64,000 nucleotides of DNA, taken from positions 10,664,001-10,728,000 of the forward strand of contig NC_067203.1 in the NCBI RefSeq assembly GCF_026262505.1, in the 5' to 3' direction. This DNA comes from Trichomonas vaginalis G3 (lineage: Eukaryota > Parabasalia > Trichomonadida > Trichomonadidae). The notes beneath the pieces were generated by a model, which was given only the letters and a program-made list of their open reading frames with translations, ran no database searches and had not been told where the DNA came from. This document shows positions 49,364 to 58,115 of this stretch, piece after piece. How positions within the stretch are numbered: the stretch's first letter is position 1; each line of letters starts with the position of its first letter. The position numbers and the translations under genes were made by a program.

Positions 49364-51517
49364 TTATTTCATGCAATGTTTTATTTCTGTGCCGTCTTCA
49401 AGTATGCCCCAATATTTCCTTTTCGATATTACATGAACTTCGGTGAAAATTTTGTCCAATTTAAAACAGCCCATCTTTTCACCGACCATTCCCATTTCAA
49501 TGAGTTTGTTATACCCTTCTTCGTTCGTCATGAGCGCGTCAATGTTCTCATAGTATACCTTCACTTTGGATTTAACCTCTGAGAAAAATTTGTTGTAGTT
49601 GTCAAGGACTGCCTTTGCGAACTGAGGATAGGACCAATGTTCGACAATAGGTTTTACTGTGGTTACTAAGCCACCTTGACCTTGAGTAAATTCGTATTTC
49701 AAAACAAAAGGGGAGAACCTTTCAACAAAGTTGTCGACCTTCTCATAGTGTTTACTCTTCATCGCTTGAGGTTTCTTAATGGAATATCCCCATGTCGAAT
49801 TCATAAGCAATTTGAGTGTCATTGCAAGTTTGGGGTTTGAAGCTTTCCTAATATCATACAGTTGTTGTATGACTTTTCCAACTGTATAGTTCCTTCCCGG
49901 GAACTCACCATCTTCGTTTGGAATTCCAGTCGGGATATATTGGACAAACCTCATGTACGCAGCGTTAAGGTCGACATAGTATATCTTTTCATATGAGTCG
50001 AACTTATCGCATCCAATTGGTCCAGTTTGTGGAAATTCAAGTGAGTCTCTTATCTTTTGAGAAACTTCTCCTGTTATCTCATAAACATCGTCAAAGCAAC
50101 CTGTTTCATATAAAATCTTCTGACCTAACTCAGATGCTCTCCAATACAATTTGACGTCGATTGGATGTCTCAATGGAAGTTTGTTTATAGCATCTTGAAG
50201 TTCTTGCAACCTCATTGGAAGTTCTTCTGGTTCAGGTTGGTATCCGAACAATCCAACTCCTTTTGGAATTGTGTACTTCTTTTGTACTAGAACTTTGTCT
50301 GGAACAACTTTTGGTCTTACTAACAATGAAAAGTTTGTTTCGTCTTTTGGTACAAAAGTTTCTGTCAGCTTGTCATCTGGAATTGGTTCCAACAAGCCTT
50401 TCTCGAAAAGAATGTTTACAGCTCTGACAATGTTGCACTTGCCTTTTCCGAACAATGGGTTTGTAAGACTTTCGTTCAACATGAAGTGGTTGTGGACAAT
50501 TACAATCTTCAACCATGGTAAGTCTTTGTCAACAACATAGTCGTCATGTGAAGAACCTTTCTCAGTCGGAATGTTAACTCGGATATTCACATTTGCCAAC
50601 GGTGCAACTTTTGCCAATTGACCTCTGAGAATGTACCTTGTCTTCACACATGACTCAAGATACTTCATTTTCTCATCTGTAACAAGACCAGAGTTCCTGA
50701 GACATGTAAGAATGCAAGGTTCATTGACAATTGTTTCAATTGAATTGTAAATTCCATACCTTGTCAAGTCAATGTCAGACTTATTTCTGAAGGGGAAGTA
50801 TCCAGCATGTTGTCTGACTGCTTGAGGGTTAGGTTGGTACCATTCGAACTTGACACTTGCAATTCCTTCAATTGCATTCAAAATGTCTGAGTCGGAGTCA
50901 ACCATTTGTTCTCTCTTTGTAGTCTTGAAAGCGTCAAGAAGTTGTGCGGCTGTTGTGACATTGCCATGCGCATAGTATATATGACCATCCAAATCTGTTA
51001 TGGTCAATCTGAGATTGTATCCTTTCTTATTTCCGTCTTGTATGGCAGCAAGTACACCCATGAAGCCTTCTTTGTTCTTTCCTTCGTCAAAGTTTACTGT
51101 AAAGGTTCGACCAGATGTAATTTGACTTCTAACTTCACGGTACTTTTCATATGCATATCTTGTTCTTTCCATGGGAGCATGTGCATCTTCACCTTTTCCT
51201 TTTTTCCTTCTCAAAGGATGCAATTGTTCGTCATGTTTCCAGTAGAATCTGGCAAAGCCGTCGTGTCCTTCAACTTGAGGTTCACTAACATCGAAAGGCA
51301 TGTTCATAAGACGTTCTTCTTCTAACCTCTCTAGTCTGTTTGGATAATTGGCACGTGCGGTTTCTAAGTCCATCTCGTAGCGAAGACCAGACAGTTTGTC
51401 ATAGACTTTTATTGGCTTTCCCTTCCTATATTTAAACTTCTTCGAAACTTTCCAACCATATCTTTCTAACTCTGCTTTTATTCTAGCAGACCTTCTGTCC
51501 ATTCTATACGGGGGCAT
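49364..51517 (-). CDS. Maverick protein-primed DNA polymerase B (fossil; long open frame)
   Basis: 717 codons from ATG at 51515-51517. Palm motifs are recognisable: motif A region YYVDLNAAYMRFVQYIPTG, motif B region KLLMNSTWGYSIKK, and a motif C region near YYENIDALMT. This is the type B, protein-primed polymerase of Polintons that copies the element from its ends. The N-terminal half holds the terminal-protein/exonuclease-type region without named motifs. The frame reads through without interruption in this window. Confidence 0.85.
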   Translation of the reverse strand: MPPYRMDRRSARIKAELERYGWKVSKKFKYRKGKPIKVYDKLSGLRYEMDLETARANYPNRLERLEEERLMNMPFDVSEPQVEGHDGFARFYWKHDEQLHPLRRKKGKGEDAHAPMERTRYAYEKYREVRSQITSGRTFTVNFDEGKNKEGFMGVLAAIQDGNKKGYNLRLTITDLDGHIYYAHGNVTTAAQLLDAFKTTKREQMVDSDSDILNAIEGIASVKFEWYQPNPQAVRQHAGYFPFRNKSDIDLTRYGIYNSIETIVNEPCILTCLRNSGLVTDEKMKYLESCVKTRYILRGQLAKVAPLANVNIRVNIPTEKGSSHDDYVVDKDLPWLKIVIVHNHFMLNESLTNPLFGKGKCNIVRAVNILFEKGLLEPIPDDKLTETFVPKDETNFSLLVRPKVVPDKVLVQKKYTIPKGVGLFGYQPEPEELPMRLQELQDAINKLPLRHPIDVKLYWRASELGQKILYETGCFDDVYEITGEVSQKIRDSLEFPQTGPIGCDKFDSYEKIYYVDLNAAYMRFVQYIPTGIPNEDGEFPGRNYTVGKVIQQLYDIRKASNPKLAMTLKLLMNSTWGYSIKKPQAMKSKHYEKVDNFVERFSPFVLKYEFTQGQGGLVTTVKPIVEHWSYPQFAKAVLDNYNKFFSEVKSKVKVYYENIDALMTNEEGYNKLIEMGMVGEKMGCFKLDKIFTEVHVISKRKYWGILEDGTEIKHCMK

Positions 51518-51548
51518 TTTTATAAAAATAAAAAAAATGTTTTTTTCT

Positions 51549-52132
51549 TTACTTTACGTAACCACCGGCTGCCATAAGTCTTTGACGCCAACCCATACCA
51601 GCTAATGAAGGTTGACTTGGTTTAGTTTGGAAACTAAACTTTGGTTTTGGTTTATCTTCAGTTTTTGGTTTTTCTTCTTCTATCGGTTTTTCGTCACTTT
51701 TCGGTTCCTCTGACTTTACTTCACTTGCAGGTATGGTTGTGTCGTCAACATCTTCATAAATATCATATGCCATCTGTTTTTGTTTTCCTTTCAACTTTTT
51801 GTGTTTGTTGTAAAGTTTAGAATATTTCGACTCTAAGTCAATGAGATGTTCTATAATGAACTGTTGGTCAGTGAAGTAAACTTTTCCATCTGTTGTCTCG
51901 AAAGCTCCTTCAGACTTCAATATTTTATTTGTGAGAGTCTGTTTCTTTTTTGAGATACTAGCCGTTCCATTTCTATGAAAAGTGACTTTATAGTTAGGTT
52001 TGTATTTCCAGACCTGGCACTTTCTATTATTGAATTTTTCTCTTCATCTGTAAGTTCTTTGACAGGTTTTGACAATGGTTCTGAACTTTTTGTTTGTGGT
52101 GTCAAATCTACCGTTTCAACTTCTTCGGTCAT
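51549..52132 (-). pseudogene. unknown Lys/Glu/Pro-rich Maverick protein (fossil, broken)
   Basis: Start MTEEVETVDLTPQTKSSEPL at 52132, preceded by TTTTTTACTGAGATGAAATG. The C-terminal half is rich in EEKPKTEDKPKPKF. A short conserved tail (AGMGWRQRLMAAGGYVK) ends it. About one break. No family was recognised. Confidence 0.35.
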
Positions 52133-52151
52133 TTCATCTCAGTAAAAAATT

Positions 52152-52304
52152 TTAGTTTGGTTTGTTTTCAACTGGTTGTTGTTGTTTTTTAAGTCGGTCT
52201 AAAACTTCCTGAGGTATAGGAAGAACTTGACAAACACGTTGTGTAACTGCTGGAAGTCGACAAATCCATCTTGAACCCATTTGTCTCAATGCTGTATTGT
52301 TCAT
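52152..52304 (-). CDS. small Maverick protein, 50 aa (fossil)
   Basis: ATG at 52302-52304, preceded by the same TTTTTTACTGAGATGAAATG leader as the gene before it. Reads MNNTALRQMGSRWICRLPAV and ends with Gln/Asn-rich sequence. The shared leader supports that it is real. Confidence 0.4.
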   Translation of the reverse strand: MNNTALRQMGSRWICRLPAVTQRVCQVLPIPQEVLDRLKKQQQPVENKPN

Positions 52305-52323
52305 TTCATCTCAGTAAAAAAAT

Positions 52324-52500
52324 TTACATTCCCCAAGTTTGAGGCGGTTGCGGTTGGTTGTTGTTTACCCACTGTTGTGCATGGTTATATCCTCTGTTAA
52401 AGAATCTTTCACCTTGGTCCATGTAGTGTCCTGCTTGGTTATAGTAGTCATTTGCTTTGTTATAGTAGTTTCCTGCTTGTCTTCCTACATTGTCATCCAT
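52324..52500 (-). CDS. small Tyr/Asn/Gln-rich Maverick protein, 58 aa (fossil)
   Basis: ATG at 52498-52500. Contains repeats of the type AGNYYNKANDYYNQAGHY and ends QPQPPQTWGM. Further coding-like sequence lies upstream to about 52735. Function unknown. Confidence 0.4.
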   Translation of the reverse strand: MDDNVGRQAGNYYNKANDYYNQAGHYMDQGERFFNRGYNHAQQWVNNNQPQPPQTWGM

Positions 52501-52737
52501 CCTTGAACTTTTCCTCTTGTTTCAGGGTTTGGAATAAGATTTGCTGCATCTCGTGCTACATCCCAACCTTCTGTACAGTTTGTATAATAGGTTGTGCTTT
52601 CTCTTTAAGTATACCTAATGTACTCAAAATCTTCTTCAACTCCAAATACACTCTGGCTATTGTTCCCACTGCGGGCAAAATCTGGATGCAACTCCTGCTA
52701 ATGCGCCAAATAAAACCCATTTCTTATGGGTTAAAAA

Positions 52738-53695
52738 ATGACGAATCCAAACAAGGACCCCTATGTTTCTAAAGCAACAAAGAAAGCACTCATGGTAAAA
52801 TCTTTAGTTCAACACCAAATGCTTGGTTTATGGATATCTTGGAAAACATTCCGAGAGTTAGAACAGATGGACCACCATACTGGCTAATATTTGTTGGTCA
52901 AAACACAAGATACTGTGAAGCCATACCATTACAGTCCAAAAATATTTTAGATGTGAAAACTGCTTTGACAATATTCGTTGACAAATACCATCCAACAAAA
53001 CTGACATCTGACTGTGAAAGTTCTTTCAAATCAGATGATATTAAAACTATCTGCGTTCAAAAAATGTAAACCAATATTTCATTGTCGACCAAAACCATTC
53101 TGCTCTTGGTGTCATTGACAGTTGTATAAAAATCTTAAGAGACTTAAACCAACCACAAGGTGGTGAGGTAGATGAAATGTCATATGACGACAAGTATAGA
53201 CACTTCTCCATGGCAAAGATGAGACAAGTTTTAAATATTTACAATAGCCGTAAACAAAAAGGCTTGGGAAACCACTCCCCGAAGAAATGAAAAACAACCC
53301 TGACTTAGAGAAAGACTATATATTTAATAGTTTAGTCAAAAGAGAAAACAAGAAAGAATGCCAGGCTTCAAACTTAAGAAAGGCGACAAAGTAAAAATAG
53401 AAATACCTAAACGCGACCCATATGAAAATACTATTGACTATGACAACAATGGGAACTCGACAGGTACTCACATTCGTGTTCGTAAAAATAGAAGAAAGTA
53501 TACAAGAGAATATTATGAAGTTTTAGGCAAAACATGGCAAAATGTACACACTGCAAGCAGAAGATAAAAACTACTATTGTCAGACCTCGTTTCAAACTTG
53601 TCAAAGTTCCAAGGTGGTATACTTTCAAAGACAGTTCCTAACAAATATAAGACAACTCCTGACGAATATGCTAAAGAAGTTGAAAATGACGACTA
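52738..53695 (+). pseudogene. Maverick retroviral-type integrase (fossil, broken)
   Basis: The rve core is visible: PYWLIFVGQNTRYCEAIPL, TIFVDKYHPTKLTSDCESSF and HSALGVIDSCIKILRD, followed by a chromodomain/SH3-like C-terminal stretch (FKLKKGDKVKIEIPKRDP). The integrase inserts the element and makes the 6-bp duplication. It is broken in several places. Confidence 0.7.
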
Positions 53696-53719
53696 AGCAA
53701 TTCTATACATGCGTAACTG

Positions 53720-54973
53720 TCATGTAAGGTGGCATGTAGTCTTACTTTGTCCCGTTGTTTGTGTATATCCTGTAACGCGATGTGTATGGTTTCCATCTCC
53801 CTGAGTGTCACTCCAGTAACAATTTATAGCAAACTGAACGTCGTCTTTAACATCATATCCTTTACCTTTTTTCAAGGCGTGCCAATCCCAAAATTTATGC
53901 TTATGCCAACCTGCTTGAGATGTACTTAAATCTACGTAGTGACTGTGTGCAGGTAGGTTTTCACTGAAATCGTTTTACTTCCACCTGTTTCCTTTGAAGA
54001 GTTTGCACAATACAAAAACCTGTCGACTATTTGAGTCCAAGTTCCGAGACCAAGTACTACTTTGGTCTGGTAGAGTTCATTGACGTATAAATAGAACCTA
54101 TAGGATATACTGTTTGAAGTATTTCTGTCTTTAATGTTTGAAGCTCTGTTTTGTCAGCTTTTTTATCTAACTCATCGTTAACATATGTTTTGTCAGCTTT
54201 TTATCTAACTCATCGTTAACATATGTTTTGTCAGCTTTCTTATCATATAAATCTTTGAGCAGTGAATTTAACATTGTTTTCATCCTCCATGACATAGACA
54301 TTTCTACATCTAGTGTATTTCATCGTCGTTATGTCTTCATCCGATGTTAAACCTTGTGGAAGTTAGGAGGTTTCCAATTTAATACATCCCCACCAGTTCA
54401 TCAGGTTCTTCAACCGTTCCTGCAATATTTTCTATACCAACAGTTGCGAAGAAATCGTGTGTATGTCCAACGTCACTTTTCTTGTTTAAGGTTTCTTGTA
54501 GTTTGTAATATTTGCAATGGTATGTGTATGAGTCTTTTTAGAAATATTCGTTTCAGCTCTTGTCACTTCACTTGACTTTTATTGTCAACATAATGTTTTG
54601 TCTGCTAGTTCAGATGAGTATGTTCTTTCGTTGCATATGTTGCATCTGCTCTGTCATGTTCTTTTTTCTTGAACTTTTTCAATGACATACTCTTTGTCAG
54701 CTTTGTTTGTCAACATCTGCTTTCAAAAGAAGTTCTTTTATAGGTTTCTCGTTTAAAGTTCTTTTGTTGGATTTATACAAACAGTATGGTTCTTACTGTC
54801 TTGAAACAGAAACTCGTCTGTCAATGGGTTTATCGTCAGTTTTAAGTTTCCTTCTTTCAATGACTCAGATATCTTAGAAAGTTTGAAAATTTGTTGTGTT
54901 CTTATTTAGAGCTTGCACAATGAGTTGTCGGTTGTGTTGTATTTCTCTCATAGACGCTGTTTCTTTCGACATT
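53720..54973 (-). pseudogene. Maverick fibre-like protein (fossil, heavily broken)
   Basis: Corresponds to 134-1600 in the first element: the stretches around 54050-54170 and 54230-54360 are nearly the same as 50-130 and 340-450. His-rich ADK-type repeats remain readable only in pieces. Many breaks. Confidence 0.55.
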
Positions 54974-54990
54974 TTTATTCTAGATAAAAT

Positions 54991-55796
54991 ATGCTTTCAA
55001 TAGAAAAAGAAAATTCAAGAGTTGCTACAACTAAACCATTAGATGAACTTTTTACTAATGTCGGTCAAAAGTTTGAGACAGAGACCGTAAAGCATGAAGG
55101 CTATCGTTTTGACTACCCATTAAGATGGCTAAGAGACCCATCTGTCACAAAAGCTATTGGCTTTCGTAGAATGAAGTTCATTTCAGAAGCCATACATGGT
55201 TTCCCATTTACGGTCGGTTTTGAAGTTCGATACTATAACAAAGAAAAACGTACGTATGAGAAATTTGAACAGGGAAAACTTTTACAAGTGAATTTGCTTG
55301 TAAACTTAGAAACAACTCTTCAAGCTTTTCAAGAAAAAATAAACGATATCTATCTCGAATATGCAAACCATAACATTGACGAGGAGAGTACCATCTCGAT
55401 ATTATATATGACAGGAAAAATGCAACTGTTAAAATCAATAAAATAGAAGACCTTGGAGAAAACGTTTATATTTCTACAAAATATAACAACTTGGCATGGC
55501 ATAGATTTTTGAGGATGTTAAATCAGCCTGCATGGTATCCAGTACACCCGGACTATTATGAAGTCGAAAACCCTAATGGAACATATGAAAATGTTTTCGA
55601 CTCAGATGCTATTATAGTTCATGCTTCATTTTCTGGCGCCCAAACTCTTTCTTATGCTTGGCAAATGACTTTTACGAAAAACCTACAAAGCTATATGAAC
55701 CACCGAGTGGAAGTATTTCAGACTTTCAAGTATGGTTTACTACAGATGGAAGAAAAGAATAATTCCATTATACCATGCGTTTTACTTAGAACTTAG
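54991..55796 (+). pseudogene. Maverick structural protein homologous to 5708-6099 (fossil, broken)
   Basis: Starts MLSIEKENSRVATTKPLDEL after a TTTTTATTCTAGATAAA leader. Shares YPLRWLRD..KAIGFRRMK with the first element and ends with the pattern WQMTFTKNLQSYMNHRVEVF. A virion protein is inferred. About one break. Confidence 0.45.
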
Positions 55797-55798
55797 TT

Positions 55799-56075
55799 TC
55801 ATATACAACTACTATCGAACGGTAAAATATAATTTTTTAATACGGTTGAGGGTTGGATTTGGTTGCCAACTAGACTGTGGTGCAGGTTCAGGCTGTTGTA
55901 TAACAGGAGCTGCTCTTCTGGTTCAGGGTCTTTAGGTATAATACCAACAAACTGACCTACCCTTTTACCAATATTTTTGACTCCGTTCCAAATTCCTCTT
56001 CCGACAGATTTATTCCATTCCATATACCTCTTCCAACATTTCGAAAGAATTTCCTATCTTACTGAAGAAACCCAT
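55799..56075 (-). pseudogene. small amphipathic Maverick protein (fossil, broken)
   Basis: Starts MGFFSKIGNSF; a repeated VGRGIWNG-type motif with spaced Lys/Arg follows, and then a Pro/Glu linker. Amphipathic basic helices of this kind occur in membrane-lytic minor capsid proteins. About one or two breaks. Confidence 0.35.
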
Positions 56076-56096
56076 TTTACTATATGTAAAAATCTA

Positions 56097-56455
56097 ATGT
56101 CCGCCTAGTCTCTTACGTTTCCTGTTGAGTTCCATAGCATTCTTTAACTGGAGCTCATACATTCTGTTTCTCCTCTGTAGAAAACATATTCTGGGTCAAC
56201 TCCTGTGTTCGCGTCATCTGCATAAAGTTGTTTATATCCCACTTCGGGGTTTGTATAAAACTCTTTCCATCTCATATTTGCATACCATGGTGGCAAACCT
56301 AACGCAGCGTCATTTGACATGGCAGTTTGCATTTGTACATCTGTTGGCACTTGACCATAGTTTGCCATTGCAGTTTGTATTCTAACTTCATTTGGAATAT
56401 TCTCTGGGTTTGGTTGTCCAGGTTGCTGTGCATTCGCTAAGTTCTGTGCGTCCAT
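56097..56455 (-). CDS. Maverick Gln/Asn/Pro-rich small protein (fossil)
   Basis: ATG at 56453-56455 with a TCTAATATTAA leader. Contains duplicated QTAMANYGQVPTDVQMQTAM repeats and an aromatic C-terminal half (WYANMRWKEFYTNPEVGYKQ). Possibly a minor virion protein. The 3' end may contain a break. Confidence 0.4.
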
Positions 56456-56478
56456 TTAATATTAGATAAAAATATCTC

Positions 56479-56610
56479 TTACGAGTACATATACTGAACA
56501 TTTGCAGGCATTGGTTCATCTTCATATTCTCTGTACTTTTCTGCCACGTCAAATAAGTAAATGACACAATGGAAAAAACCTAAAACAAGTAGTCCTATTT
56601 CAAACCACAT
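56479..56610 (-). CDS. 43-aa single-pass membrane protein (in Maverick)
   Basis: ATG at 56608-56610. Reads MWFEIGLLVLGFFHCVIYLF, one transmembrane helix, followed by an acidic tail (EKYREYEDEPMPANVQYMYS). Its start overlaps the end of the methylase gene by 16 bp, as in translationally linked viral genes. No family was recognised. Confidence 0.5.
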   Translation of the reverse strand: MWFEIGLLVLGFFHCVIYLFDVAEKYREYEDEPMPANVQYMYS

Positions 56611-57413
56611 TTACTTACTAGTAAAATTTCTTTGTTATGACACTTTCTCCAGTTTATAGGACCTCTCTCATATTCTATCTTATCGTATCTAAACTCATAG
56701 TCATGTATGTCCTCTAACCATCTCATGACACTTTCCAAACCACTTTTATCGGATGTAAAGTAAAAGCATGGATGGTTATGTAAAACGTCTAAAGTTTCTA
56801 AAGAGTCTCTCAAAGTCCAGTCTACTTGGTATTGAAAATCCCATGTGTTATAGAACGGCGGGTCCACTATAAAGAAAACATTTTCCTTGTCTTTATATTT
56901 TTCATACAACTCTGTCCAATGACATCTCACAAACTCTATACCCTCAATATATTTTTCTATGTTCTCTTTGAAAACATTTGTATAGTTAAGATATAAAACT
57001 TTTGACATAAGTGTTTCAATGTCATGAACTCTTATAGCACCACTATATAATAGTCTAGCAGATATACTATCCCAGTCAATATACTCTGCCTTTTTCAAAA
57101 CCTCTCTGACAGTATTTTTCTTATCTAATGGTATACGTTCCATCTTACCTATAGGTATCTTTTCTTTTAACTCTTTCAATATTTTGTTTGTGTCTGGTAT
57201 ATGTTTGAGACGGTTCATATAGTTGTCGAAGTCATTGCATATAATCTTTGAGTCAGGAAATATTGTATGGCACAAATGAGATATATAGAAACTTCCACCG
57301 AACAAGTCTACAAATGTTAGACCATTCGGTAGTTTCTTAAGTTCTCTCAATAGAATATCTTTACATCTACTCTTATTTCCAAAGAAGGGTAACGGTGGTT
57401 TTGTAAAATTCAT
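56595..57413 (-). CDS. Dam-type (D12 class) DNA adenine methyltransferase (in Maverick)
   Basis: 272 codons from ATG at 57411-57413. PPLPFFGNKSR (cofactor loop, as PFxKWxGGK in Dam), FVDLFGGSFY (motif I), and FFIVDPPFYNT (motif IV, DPPY type). It is the rightmost gene, next to the terminal repeat. Maverick-borne adenine methylases are known in T. vaginalis and are thought to supply its genomic 6mA. The frame is open and the length is normal for D12 enzymes. Confidence 0.85.
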   Translation of the reverse strand: MNFTKPPLPFFGNKSRCKDILLRELKKLPNGLTFVDLFGGSFYISHLCHTIFPDSKIICNDFDNYMNRLKHIPDTNKILKELKEKIPIGKMERIPLDKKNTVREVLKKAEYIDWDSISARLLYSGAIRVHDIETLMSKVLYLNYTNVFKENIEKYIEGIEFVRCHWTELYEKYKDKENVFFIVDPPFYNTWDFQYQVDWTLRDSLETLDVLHNHPCFYFTSDKSGLESVMRWLEDIHDYEFRYDKIEYERGPINWRKCHNKEILLVSKCGLK

Positions 57414-57464
57414 TTTATATATATAATAAAAATGTTTTTTCCTGAAAAGTGACAGAAAAGTGAC

Positions 57465-57531
57465 GGGGGGCTAGAGGGCACGAAGTGCCTGGAAGCCCCA
57501 CTTCCTTTTTTTTTTTTTTTTTTTTTTTTTT
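57465..57531. repeat. Maverick right terminal inverted repeat
   Basis: GGGGGGCTAGAGGGCACGAA then TGCCTGGAAGCCCCACTTCC and a T-run to 57531. It is the inverse of 33405-33466. Just inside it are two AAAAGTGAC words. Confidence 0.85.
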
Positions 57532-57537
57532 TGTCAA
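57532..57537. repeat. Maverick target-site duplication, right (TGTCAA)
   Basis: Second copy of the 6-bp duplication. Confidence 0.85.
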
Positions 57538-58115
57538 TTATCTACATGATTGCTCATAATAAAGTAGAACATTTGATTTAATAAGCGTTAAAAACTAAAT
57601 TGCTAACAATTACTTTATCTTATCTAAAAAATAAAGAATGATTTTCATAATTTACTTATGTCTATTGATGTTCATGGCTGTTTTGCAGTCGGTTGAGTAT
57701 CAATAGAAATTGACTAATTCAGATGAGGATAGTTCATAAAATCGGATGGATAATGATCAGATTTTATAAATTTTATTTGAAATCCAATATAAGAGAGGCT
57801 GTGTGGGAATGATCAATAGTAAAAGGGGATAAATTTGTTACTTAAGGTCAAACATGTATAGATTTTCAAAGTATCGATTTTAGATATATATACTTTGACA
57901 ATGATATTGAAATACTATGATAAATCAAGTTCACTTAATAAGATTCGATTAAATCTATCTATAATCGCCAGTTCTTAGAATTGTAGCTGCTTCTCAGGTT
58001 ATTACATATCATATTTACTATGACCTTTCTTAATAGATCTCTCAAAATAAGCTTCAAAGATGCACTAACTTTTATTAATTCTATCGATAGAAAAAAAAAA
58101 TCTTAAATCTTGATA
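57538..58115. repeat. VPS52 upstream region; inverted copy of 63420-63892
   Basis: Nearly identical in inverse to 63420-63892 apart from a few substitutions and a 20-25 bp difference near 57935. The similarity reaches to about 50-80 bp before the VPS52 ATG and to about 40 bp before the chromodomain-gene ATG. Confidence 0.9.

Larger units (their letters stand above)
33405..57531. mobile_element. Maverick/Polinton, 24.1 kb, complete ends, coding capacity broken (fossil)
   Basis: Bounded by inverted repeats of about 65 bp and a 6-bp TGTCAA target duplication. It encodes protein-primed DNA polymerase B, retroviral-type integrase, packaging ATPase, major capsid protein, jelly-roll-like proteins, a fibre-like protein, a superfamily 3 helicase, Dam-type methylase, HNH endonucleases and KilA-N proteins. 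Several genes are open, others are interrupted; overall about a dozen or more breaks are apparent. Intact ends and target duplication indicate a relatively recent insertion. The unoccupied site is also in the window (63893-63898). Confidence 0.95.
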
